Below, in pieces: positions 27,240-35,107 of a stretch of DNA of 64,000 bases (the first letter of the stretch is position 1; every line of letters begins with the position of its first letter). This DNA comes from Halanaerobium kushneri (lineage in GTDB: Bacteria > Bacillota > Halanaerobiia > Halanaerobiales > Halanaerobiaceae): contig NZ_FTNC01000017.1 in NCBI RefSeq assembly GCF_900156285.1, forward strand, positions 1 through 64,000, written 5' to 3'. The notes beneath the pieces are model-generated. The model searched no databases, was not told the origin of the DNA, and worked only from the letters and a program-made list of their open reading frames with translations. A program made the translations under genes and the position numbers.

Positions 27240-28109
27240 ATGCAGAAGGTTAGTAAACTAACGATATTTTTATTTTTACTACCGGCATTATTAATTTTTT
27301 CACTTTATATGGTAGCACCAATACCTCTTTCTGCATTTTATTCTTTTTTTAGGTGGAAAGGATTTGGAGAAAGGGTTTTTGTTGGCTTAAGTAATTGGGT
27401 GGAATTAATTGGGGATGGTATATTTCATAAGGCATTATTTAATAATTTCAAGTTGGTGTTTTTATCTTTATTTGGGCAGTTACCAATTGCACTGGCATTA
27501 GCTATTTTACTGGCTAAAAAAACAAGAATTACCGATATTTTAAAAACTATCTATTTTGTTCCTCTTTTAATGTCTTCTGTTGCTGTTGCAACTTTGTGGA
27601 GTAATATTTATGATCCTAATTTTGGGCTTTTGAATATGTTTTTACAAACAATCGGGTTTGAGAATCTATTTATCGATTATCTTGGGAATCCTAAATTAGC
27701 CTTATATTCTGTAATTGTAGCAATTAACTGGCGTTATATTCCCTTCTATATGATTCTATTTCTGGCAGCGATAAAAAATATACCCGACGAGCTTTATGAA
27801 GCTTCAAGAGTTGATGGAGCTTCAAAATGGGAAAATTTCCGCTATATTACACTGCCTTTGCTCAGACCTACAATAATTAATGCCAGTGTACTTTCTCTTG
27901 TAGGTTCCTTAAAGTTTTTTGATATTGTATATGTTTTAACAGGTGGTGGGCCTAATAATGCTTCAGAATTAATGGCAACCTATATGTATAAAAACGCCTT
28001 CAATAGCTTGAGAATGGGTTATGGCAGTACTATTGCTCTTGCCTTATTTATAATTGCTTTTACTTTTTCAATTATATTTATGAAAGTTACAAAAAAGGGG
28101 GCTAAATAA
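27240..28109 (+). CDS. ABC 3 sugar permease
   Basis: A 289-aa CUT1 permease with six hydrophobic segments and EAA motif ELYEASRVDGASKWENF then LPLLRPTI. Start follows TAGGAGG. Its stop overlaps the next start by one base (TAATG). Paralogue of the ABC 4 permease at 33346. Confidence 0.92.
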   Translation: MQKVSKLTIFLFLLPALLIFSLYMVAPIPLSAFYSFFRWKGFGERVFVGLSNWVELIGDGIFHKALFNNFKLVFLSLFGQLPIALALAILLAKKTRITDILKTIYFVPLLMSSVAVATLWSNIYDPNFGLLNMFLQTIGFENLFIDYLGNPKLALYSVIVAINWRYIPFYMILFLAAIKNIPDELYEASRVDGASKWENFRYITLPLLRPTIINASVLSLVGSLKFFDIVYVLTGGGPNNASELMATYMYKNAFNSLRMGYGSTIALALFIIAFTFSIIFMKVTKKGAK

Positions 28110-28930
28110 TGTCAAAGACTGCAAAGATCATAGTAATATTACTGGCAGGTATCTGGTTATTGATAACACTTTATCCATTTATCTTTATGCTGCAGACCAG
28201 CATGAAAACTAATATGGAGTATTTTACTACCTCAGTTTGGGCATTTCCAGAAAATATAAGTCTAGATAATTATTTAACCGCTATGAATTCAGGTTTTATA
28301 AGATTTTATTTAAACAGTTTATTTGTAACTATTACTTCACTTGTAATTATTATTATCTCAGCTTCAATGGCAGCCTACATGATTGCTAAAATAGATTTTA
28401 AGTTAAGTAATTCAGTTTTTTCATTTTTTCTGGCTGGAATGATGATTCCGATTCATATTACTTTAATTCCTGTTTATCGAATGACTCAAACTATGGGGTT
28501 ATATGATAAACTAACAGGACTAATTGGTCCTTATGTAGCTTTTAGCTTACCTATTTCAATATTTATTTTAACAGGATTTATTGCAGAAATTCCAAGAGAA
28601 CTAGAGGAAGCAGCCTATATTGATGGGGCAAATATCTTTCAGATTTTTACTAAAATTATTTTTCCTTTAATCAAACCAGCAGTTTCTACAGTCGCAATTT
28701 ATAATTTGGTTTTATTATGGAATGAATTTATATATGCTCTGGTTTTAATTTCTAATCCAGATAAATGGAATTTGACCTTAGGATTATGGAATTTTCAGGG
28801 GCAATATGGAACTAATGTACCAATGGTTATGACTGGAGTTATGCTCTCTGTTTTACCACTCTTATTATTCTACATTTTCCTTCAGGAAAAAGTAATTAAG
28901 GGTATGACAGCAGGAGCAGTTAAGGGTTAA
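28109..28930 (+). CDS. ABC 3 sugar permease
   Basis: A 273-aa CUT1 permease with EAA motif ELEEAAYIDGANIFQIF and FPLIKPAVS, ending IKGMTAGAVKG. Translationally coupled to the upstream gene. Paralogue of the ABC 4 permease at 34244. The 106-nt gap to the dehydratase holds no terminator. Confidence 0.92.
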   Translation: MSKTAKIIVILLAGIWLLITLYPFIFMLQTSMKTNMEYFTTSVWAFPENISLDNYLTAMNSGFIRFYLNSLFVTITSLVIIIISASMAAYMIAKIDFKLSNSVFSFFLAGMMIPIHITLIPVYRMTQTMGLYDKLTGLIGPYVAFSLPISIFILTGFIAEIPRELEEAAYIDGANIFQIFTKIIFPLIKPAVSTVAIYNLVLLWNEFIYALVLISNPDKWNLTLGLWNFQGQYGTNVPMVMTGVMLSVLPLLLFYIFLQEKVIKGMTAGAVKG

Positions 28931-29036
28931 GAATAAGACATAAAATATGATAATCTAGATTTAATTAAAGCCTTAGAGGATAATTTTAAATAATAAAAAT
29001 AGTTATTTCAGAATATAAATTCGGGAGAGGTTTGAA

Positions 29037-30791
29037 ATGCTTAAAAGTCAAAAAATTCGAGAAAGCAGTCCTGAACTTGATGCTTTAAAAATGGGGATGG
29101 ACTGGAAGGAAGACGATTTATCTAAAGCTCAGATTTTAGTAAGCAGCACCTATGGTTATGGGCATCCAGGCAGTTTTCACCTTGATCAGCTGGTTGAAGA
29201 GGCACTGCAGAGTTTAAAAAAGCAGGGAGCCAAGGGTGCTTCAATGATAGTCAGTGACATTTGTGACGGTATTGCTCAGGGACATGATGGAATGAATTAT
29301 TCGCTGGTTTCTAGAGAAATGATAGCAAATATGGTAGAAGTACAGGCAAAAGCAGCTCCTTATGATGGAATAATGATGATCTCAGCCTGTGATAAAGCAG
29401 TTCCTGCCCATCTGCTTGCAGCAGCAAGATTAAATATGCCGATAATTCAGGTGCCCGGGGGTTCAATGGCGCTGGGTAAGAAAAAGACCACAGTTGATAT
29501 GACTGCCCGTGATTATGCCAGATATAAAAGAGGAGAAATCAGTAAAGAAAAATATTTAGAAACTCAAAAGTTGGCCTGTCCCTCCTGTGGTGCCTGCCAG
29601 TTTATGGGTACAGCTTCTACTATGCAGGTGATGGCTGAGGCACTTGGACTGGCTTTACCGGGTTCAGCTTTAATCCCAGCCAATGGTCCCTATTTAAAAG
29701 AAATGACTGATCTGGCAGCCTCCTTTTTAACTGAAGCTGTAAAAAAAGATCTTAAAGTCAAAGATATAGTAACTAAAAAGTCAATTGAAAATGCAATTGC
29801 AGTCCATGCTGCAATAGGCGGCTCAAGTAATGCTCTGCTGCATCTGCCGGCCTTTGCTCATGAACTTGGCATAGAAATTGACGGCAACTTATTTGATGAG
29901 ATTAACCGTAAAGTACCATTTTTAGTTAACACAATTCCCAGTGGGGATTATCCAACTCAGTATTTCTGGTATGCTGGCGCTGTTCCGGAAATTATGGAAA
30001 GAATTAAAGAACACCTCCATCTTGATGTTTTAACAGTAACGGGAAAAACGCTGGGTGAAAATCTTCAAAGCTTAGCAGACTTCTCCTATCTCAAAGGAAT
30101 GGAAGAAAAACCAGCTTTAATGCCGGAAAAAGAAAAAGTGATTTTCTCAATGGACTCTCCGATTAATGAAGAGGGGGCAATTGCAGTTTTAAAAGGAAAT
30201 CTGGCTCCAGAAGGCTCAGTGGTAAAGCATTCTGCCCTTCCAGAAGAGATGAAAGATTTTGTTGGTCGGGCAAGAGTTTTTGATCAAGAAGAGGAAGCAA
30301 TGGAAGCAGTTTTAAATGGGGATATAGTTTCCGGTGATGCTGTAATTATTCGCTATGAAGGACCTAAGGGAAGTGGAATGCCTGAAATGTATTATACAAC
30401 AGAGGCTATTGCTTCTGACCCTAAATTAAATAAGACAACAGCTCTAATAACTGATGGTAGATATTCCGGGGCCACCCGGGGACCGGCAATCGGACATGTT
30501 TCGCCTGAAGCTGCTTCGGGAGGGCCGATAGCTCTTGTTAAAGAAAATGATCTAATCGAAATTGATATAGAAAATAGAAGCATAAATATTATTGGAGTCA
30601 GTGGTGAAGAAAAAAGTAAAGAAGAAATCAGTCAGATTCTAAATGAGCGAGCAAAAGATTGGGTTAAGCCGGAGCCAAAATTTTTAAATGGGGTACTGGG
30701 TATCTTTACTCAGCTTGCAGCTTCTCCAATGAAGGGCGCCTATATCGATACTGAATATTTAAGTAATTTAATAAATAAAAGTACTAAATAA
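29037..30791 (+). CDS. IlvD/Edd-family dehydratase, probable aldonate (pentonate) dehydratase
   Basis: A 584-aa iron-sulphur dehydratase. Cluster cysteines are C76 (DICDG), C118 (SACDKA) and C187 (CPSCGACQFMGTA, with extra C181 and C184). The family removes water from 2,3-dihydroxy acids: dihydroxy-acid dehydratase in branched amino-acid synthesis, or 6-phosphogluconate, xylonate or arabinonate dehydratase. Placement between a sugar importer and a DapA-family aldolase, with no ilv genes near, favours an aldonate substrate giving a 2-keto-3-deoxy acid. Start ATG 29037; the GGGAGAGG before it is well spaced. Confidence 0.8.
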   Translation: MLKSQKIRESSPELDALKMGMDWKEDDLSKAQILVSSTYGYGHPGSFHLDQLVEEALQSLKKQGAKGASMIVSDICDGIAQGHDGMNYSLVSREMIANMVEVQAKAAPYDGIMMISACDKAVPAHLLAAARLNMPIIQVPGGSMALGKKKTTVDMTARDYARYKRGEISKEKYLETQKLACPSCGACQFMGTASTMQVMAEALGLALPGSALIPANGPYLKEMTDLAASFLTEAVKKDLKVKDIVTKKSIENAIAVHAAIGGSSNALLHLPAFAHELGIEIDGNLFDEINRKVPFLVNTIPSGDYPTQYFWYAGAVPEIMERIKEHLHLDVLTVTGKTLGENLQSLADFSYLKGMEEKPALMPEKEKVIFSMDSPINEEGAIAVLKGNLAPEGSVVKHSALPEEMKDFVGRARVFDQEEEAMEAVLNGDIVSGDAVIIRYEGPKGSGMPEMYYTTEAIASDPKLNKTTALITDGRYSGATRGPAIGHVSPEAASGGPIALVKENDLIEIDIENRSINIIGVSGEEKSKEEISQILNERAKDWVKPEPKFLNGVLGIFTQLAASPMKGAYIDTEYLSNLINKSTK

Positions 30792-30817
30792 TAATTATTG
30801 ATGTGAGGAGGATTTAA

Positions 30818-31714
30818 TTGATTAAAGGAATTATAACACCAACGATCACAGTTTTTGATGAGGATAAAAATATTGATTTTGAGGCAACAGAAGAACATAT
30901 AGAAAATTTAATTGAAGCTGGTGTAAATGGGATTTTATTTTTAGGGAGCATTGGAGAATTTTTTGCAATGACTTTGGCAGAAAAGAAGAAGTTAATTTCT
31001 TTTGCTGTAAAAACTGTAAACAAGCGGGTGCCTGTTTTAGTAGGTACAGGTGGTACAGCTGCCGAAGATGTAATAGAGTTGAGTAATTTTGCTCAAGCTG
31101 AAGGAGTGGATGGAGCAGCTGTAATCACCCCTTATTTTTTCCAGTTTAACCAGCAGACCCTCTATAATTATTACAGTCATATTGCTCATAATGTAGAATT
31201 AGATTTATATATATATAATTTTCCTGCCCGCAGTGGAGTAAACATTGATCCCCAAACAGTTTATAAGCTGGCAAGTGAATATAAAAATATTGTGGGAATT
31301 AAAGATACAATGGATACAATCAGCCATACCAGAGAGTTAATTCAAAAAGTTAAAAAAGAGCTGGAGAAAGAATTTGCTGTTTATTCCGGATTTGATGAAT
31401 ACTTTTTACCAAACCTCCTGAATGGAGGAGATGGCTTAATCGGCGGTTTATCTAATATAGCCCCTGAACTTTTTGCTGAATTTTATAAGTCTTACCAAAA
31501 AGAAGACTTTAAGAAAATTAATGAAATATCCAATAAAATTAATATGATGATGGAAATTTACAGTCTTTCTGATCCTTTTTTTCCGGCAATTAAAAAAGCT
31601 GTTTCTCTCAGAGGGAGTAATCTAAACGCAGCCTGTAAAGAACCGGTTGGTCTCTTGAATGAATCACAGAGCAAAAATATTAAAAAAATACTTAAAAAAG
31701 TAAATTTAACCTAA
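30818..31714 (+). CDS. DapA-family 2-keto-3-deoxy-acid aldolase or dehydratase
   Basis: A 298-aa TIM-barrel lyase of the dihydrodipicolinate synthase/N-acetylneuraminate lyase family. The Schiff-base lysine is K162 (VGIKDTMD) and the partner tyrosine Y133 (YIYNFPARSG); GSIGEF near residue 45 replaces the GTTGE of true DapA. It begins with TTG 30818, spaced from GAGGAGG, only 26 nt after the dehydratase. The pair suggests cleavage or dehydration of a 2-keto-3-deoxy pentonate or hexonate, as in YagE-type enzymes. Lysine biosynthesis is unlikely in this setting. Confidence 0.82.
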   Translation: MIKGIITPTITVFDEDKNIDFEATEEHIENLIEAGVNGILFLGSIGEFFAMTLAEKKKLISFAVKTVNKRVPVLVGTGGTAAEDVIELSNFAQAEGVDGAAVITPYFFQFNQQTLYNYYSHIAHNVELDLYIYNFPARSGVNIDPQTVYKLASEYKNIVGIKDTMDTISHTRELIQKVKKELEKEFAVYSGFDEYFLPNLLNGGDGLIGGLSNIAPELFAEFYKSYQKEDFKKINEISNKINMMMEIYSLSDPFFPAIKKAVSLRGSNLNAACKEPVGLLNESQSKNIKKILKKVNLT

Positions 31715-31728
31715 AAAATCTAATTAAA

Positions 31729-31768
31729 GGAAAAACTACCTCTTAAATGGTGGTTTTTCTTTTTTTTA
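31729..31768 (+). terminator. Terminator after the ABC 3 operon
   Basis: GGAAAAACTACC (31729-31740) pairs with GGTGGTTTTTCT (31749-31760), loop TCTTAAAT, then a T run. Same stem and loop as at 15863. Confidence 0.85.
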
Positions 31769-31821
31769 TTAAAAAACCGCAAAAAATCTGAAATTTTTTG
31801 CAGGAATTTTTGGTTGAGTAT
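31730..31821 (+). repeat. Terminator-promoter repeat, copy 2
   Basis: Near-identical to 15864-15956 (see there). Similarity stops sharply at the last bases before the GAATAATAT box, so the duplicated unit is terminator plus upstream promoter half. Confidence 0.85.
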
Positions 31822-31875
31822 TGAATAATATTTATAGAGAGTTAATTTACTTCTTAAATTAAAGCTTAAATTAAC
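31800..31875 (+). promoter_or_regulatory. Composite pentose promoter before ABC 4, with extra half-site
   Basis: GCAGGAAT (31800-31807), 15 nt, GAATAATAT (31823-31831), palindrome 31841-31863 (GTTAATTTACT, T, CTTAAATTAAA) and a further right half CTTAAATTAAC at 31865-31875, 12 bp after the first. Confidence 0.72.
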
Positions 31876-31908
31876 GAAAATTTTGTCATTTGTTTTAATA
31901 AATTAAAA

Positions 31909-31916
31909 AAGGAGGG
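31909..31916 (+). promoter_or_regulatory. Orphan Shine-Dalgarno before ABC 4
   Basis: AAGGAGGG, 86 nt before the true start; in the following 40 nt no start codon opens a frame of more than a few codons. The true site is GGGAGG 9 nt before ATG 32002. Confidence 0.55.
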
Positions 31917-32001
31917 ATCAGTAAAAAGTACTTTCTTTGTTTATGATTCAAGTTAGCTTTCTTAAAGTCTTGATTTAAAATTAAAAGGGAGGAATAATTT
32001 T

Positions 32002-33279
32002 ATGAAGAAATTTTCAATTTTGTCACTTGCTTTATTAATGGTATTTTCTCTATTTTCGGTTACAGTTATGGCTCAGGATGAGGTAAATTTAACATTATGG
32101 GATATTAGAACTGCTTCTGACCAGGTTACTCCTGCTTTACAGGATGCAATTGAGCGTTTTGAAGCTGATAACCCAAATGTAAATATTGAGCATGTACCTA
32201 CTCAAAATGATAATTACAAAACTAAGCTGAGAACAGCTATGTCAGCTGATAATGCACCAGATCTATTTATGACCTGGGGTAGTGCCAGCTTAGAAAGATA
32301 TGTTGATGCTGATAAAGTTTATTCATTAGAATCACATATGACAGAAGATTGGGAAAGTAATTTTATGCCAGCTGCTATGGATTTAGGTCGGGTAAATGGT
32401 GAGCTGTATGGTGTTCCAGTAACCAATGTTTCTCCAGCACTTGTCTGGTACAGAACTGATCTGTTTGAAGAATATGGTCTGGAAGTACCAGAAACATATG
32501 AAGAACTAAAAAATGTTGTAAAAACATTTAAAGAAAATGGAATAACTCCTTTTGCTCTGGCTAATAAAAACAAATGGACAGGTTCAATGTACTTTATGTA
32601 TCTGGTAGATAGAATTGGTGGACCGGAAGCTCTGCAGCAGGCAATTAGCAGAAAAGGTGCTTTTAATGACAAACCATTTATTGAAGCAGGTAGAAGAATT
32701 CAGGAATTAGTAGAAATGGGAGCATTCCCTGATGGTGTTAATGGTCTTGATGAAGACGCAGGTCAGTCCAGAACTTTACTATATACCGACCGGGCAGCAA
32801 TGTATTTAATGGGAAGCTGGGCATATTCTTCCTTCAAAAATGAAGCACCTGATATGTTAGATCAGTTTAGTTTCTTTAACTTCCCGGCAGTAGAATCCGG
32901 CAAAGGCGATCCTTCTAACTTAGTTGGTACACCTGGAGATAACTATTATTCAGTTTCTACTAAGGCAGCAAACAAAGAAGCGGCAGTTGAATTCTTAAAG
33001 TATTTAACTGATTCCAAAATGGGTGAAGAGTTAATCAATATTGGTAATATTCCGCCATTTACCGGTGTTGCAGAAAAGATTGACGATCCAATTATGAAGA
33101 AAATTTATAATTCCAGTCAGGAAGCAAATCATATTCAGCTCTGGTATGATCAGACATTACCATTAGAATTGGCACAGGTTCATTTAAATACAACTCAAGC
33201 TTTATTTGGTATGGAAATAACACCAGAAGAGGCAGCCAATCAGATGGAAGAAGCAGCTCAAGAGTACTATGGTGAATAA
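32002..33279 (+). CDS. ABC 4 sugar-binding protein
   Basis: A 425-aa family 1 binding protein, signal peptide ending VTVMAQD without lipobox. Paralogue of the ABC 3 protein at 25878. It is followed by two permeases and a GH3 beta-xylosidase, which points to xylo-oligosaccharides. An antisense frame over residues 107-224 is a shadow. Confidence 0.88.
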   Translation: MKKFSILSLALLMVFSLFSVTVMAQDEVNLTLWDIRTASDQVTPALQDAIERFEADNPNVNIEHVPTQNDNYKTKLRTAMSADNAPDLFMTWGSASLERYVDADKVYSLESHMTEDWESNFMPAAMDLGRVNGELYGVPVTNVSPALVWYRTDLFEEYGLEVPETYEELKNVVKTFKENGITPFALANKNKWTGSMYFMYLVDRIGGPEALQQAISRKGAFNDKPFIEAGRRIQELVEMGAFPDGVNGLDEDAGQSRTLLYTDRAAMYLMGSWAYSSFKNEAPDMLDQFSFFNFPAVESGKGDPSNLVGTPGDNYYSVSTKAANKEAAVEFLKYLTDSKMGEELINIGNIPPFTGVAEKIDDPIMKKIYNSSQEANHIQLWYDQTLPLELAQVHLNTTQALFGMEITPEEAANQMEEAAQEYYGE

Positions 33280-33296
33280 AATAAGTAATTTAATAG

Positions 33297-33321
33297 GCAG
33301 AGGGGATTTAATCCTCTCTGC
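33297..33321 (+). terminator. Intercistronic hairpin after ABC 4 binding protein
   Basis: GCAGAGGGGATT (33297-33308) pairs with AATCCTCTCTGC (33310-33321) with a single G-T pair; the loop forms from the central AT bases. No T tract. Confidence 0.65.
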
Positions 33322-33345
33322 TCTAATTTAAGAGGTGTTCTAATT

Positions 33346-34233
33346 ATGAATAAAAAAGAATTAATGAACAATAAATATTTTATTGCAGCTCTGTTTTTAC
33401 TACCTGCCGTTATTTTTTCTCTGGTTTATTTGATTATCCCAATTCCTCTTTCAACCTATTATTCATTCTTTAAATGGGATGGTATAGGGGCAATGGAGTT
33501 TTTGGGTCTCGATAACTGGTCAAAATTGTTGAGTGATCCAATATTCTGGTCTTCGATGGCTAATAACTTTAAACTGGTTTTAATTTCACTGGTTGTGCAG
33601 ATTCCCATAGCACTGTTTTTAGCTGTATTGCTGACTAGAAAAATTAAAGGAGCAAGTTTTTTTAAGACTATCTTTTTTGTGCCGATGCTTTTATCTTCAA
33701 TTGCGGTAGCTTTTCTCTGGCGCTATATGTATGATCCAACTTTTGGACTAATAAATAGTTTTCTAAACCTGGTTGGGCTGGAACAGTTAACCAGGAGCTG
33801 GCTTGGAAACTCAGATATTGCTTTTTATTCAGCATCTGCTCCTATCCAGTGGAGGTTTATTCCTCTTTATATGATTATTTTTATGGCGGCTATTTCTAAT
33901 ATACCAAAACAGCTTTATGAAGCTGCGGAAATAGATGGAGCTAATAACTGGCAGTCATTTTTCTATGTTACTTTACCAATGCTCAGATCTACAGTTGTTA
34001 ATGCATCTGTTTTAATAATTGTTGGTTCACTTAAATATTTTGCCATGATTTTTGCTTTAACCGGTGGTGGACCAAATCATGCTTCCGAATTAATGGCTAC
34101 CTATCTCTATACAAAATCTTTTACAGAAATGAATATGGGCTATGGTAGTACAATATCTGTAGCATTATTTTTAGTTGCCCTTATAGTATCAGTTGTATTT
34201 TTGAATTTCAGTAAAAAAGATGTCAGGAATTAG
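33346..34233 (+). CDS. ABC 4 sugar permease
   Basis: A 295-aa CUT1 permease, six membrane segments, EAA motif QLYEAAEIDGANNWQSF then LPMLRSTV. Paralogue of 27240. Stop and next start are close, so translation is probably coupled. Confidence 0.92.
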   Translation: MNKKELMNNKYFIAALFLLPAVIFSLVYLIIPIPLSTYYSFFKWDGIGAMEFLGLDNWSKLLSDPIFWSSMANNFKLVLISLVVQIPIALFLAVLLTRKIKGASFFKTIFFVPMLLSSIAVAFLWRYMYDPTFGLINSFLNLVGLEQLTRSWLGNSDIAFYSASAPIQWRFIPLYMIIFMAAISNIPKQLYEAAEIDGANNWQSFFYVTLPMLRSTVVNASVLIIVGSLKYFAMIFALTGGGPNHASELMATYLYTKSFTEMNMGYGSTISVALFLVALIVSVVFLNFSKKDVRN

Positions 34234-34243
34234 GTGAGTGATT

Positions 34244-35068
34244 ATGATTAATAAATTAAAACAGTTAGTTATTTATATATTTTTGTCAGTCTGGCTGCTG
34301 ATTACAGGATATCCACTTGTTTTTTTGGTCCAGAACAGTTTTAAAATCAGAATGGAATTTTTTCGCAATCCAGTCTGGTCTCTGCCAGAAAAATTTACCT
34401 GGCAAAATTATATTGAGGTAATGAAATCAGGTTTCTATATTTACTTTATCAACAGTATTATAGTCTGTTTTATTTCAGTTGCAATTATTATTATAGTTTC
34501 TGCTCTGGCCAGTTACGCAATTTCTAGAATAGATTTTAAATTTAATAAAATTGTTTATATTTTATTTCTGGCAGGAATGATGATTCCAATTCATTCAACC
34601 TTAATTCCTATTTATAAGATAACACTTTCAATGGGATTATATGATAAACTTTCAGCTTTAATTGGCCCCTATGTTGCTTTTAGTCTTCCAATTTCGGTTT
34701 TTATTTTGACCGGATTTATCAATGATATTCCTTATGAACTGGAGGAAGCAGCGATTATAGATGGAGCCAGCAGGTTTAGAATTTTTAGGGATATAATTTT
34801 ACCACTGGTTAAACCGGCAATTGCTACAGTTGCAATTTATAATCTCACACTGCTCTGGAACCAATTTGCCTATGCTCTTGTCTTAACTTCAAGTCCGAGC
34901 AAAAGAATTTTAACTCTCGGTTTATTTGAATTTCAGGGACAGCACGGTATTAATATTCCTTTAACTTTGACAGCTTTATTTCTTTCTGTATTACCCTTGA
35001 TTCTGCTCTATGTTTTCCTGCAGGAACATATTATTAAAGGAATGACAGCTGGTGCTTTAAAAGGATAA
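34244..35068 (+). CDS. ABC 4 sugar permease
   Basis: CUT1 permease, 274 aa from ATG 34244, EAA motif ELEEAAIIDGASRFRIF, LPLVKPAIA, end IKGMTAGALKG. A GTG at 34238 is also in frame but lies directly against the GGTGA (34233-34237) that serves as ribosome site, so ATG 34244 is preferred. Confidence 0.9.
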   Translation: MINKLKQLVIYIFLSVWLLITGYPLVFLVQNSFKIRMEFFRNPVWSLPEKFTWQNYIEVMKSGFYIYFINSIIVCFISVAIIIIVSALASYAISRIDFKFNKIVYILFLAGMMIPIHSTLIPIYKITLSMGLYDKLSALIGPYVAFSLPISVFILTGFINDIPYELEEAAIIDGASRFRIFRDIILPLVKPAIATVAIYNLTLLWNQFAYALVLTSSPSKRILTLGLFEFQGQHGINIPLTLTALFLSVLPLILLYVFLQEHIIKGMTAGALKG

Positions 35069-35107
35069 AAATAAAATATTATTAAGATAAAGAAGGAGAG
35101 ATAATTA

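Noticed and set aside
29037-30791. ilvD of branched-chain amino-acid synthesis
   Set aside because: No other ilv or leu genes are near and the gene is co-directional with a sugar importer and a keto-deoxy-acid lyase; kept only as an alternative.
30818-31714. dapA of lysine synthesis
   Set aside because: The family motifs differ from true DapA (GSIGEF instead of GTTGE) and the operon is carbohydrate-related.
15864-31821. Composite transposon bounded by the two 92-bp repeats
   Set aside because: No transposase or recombinase between them, and each repeat forms a functional terminator-promoter junction.
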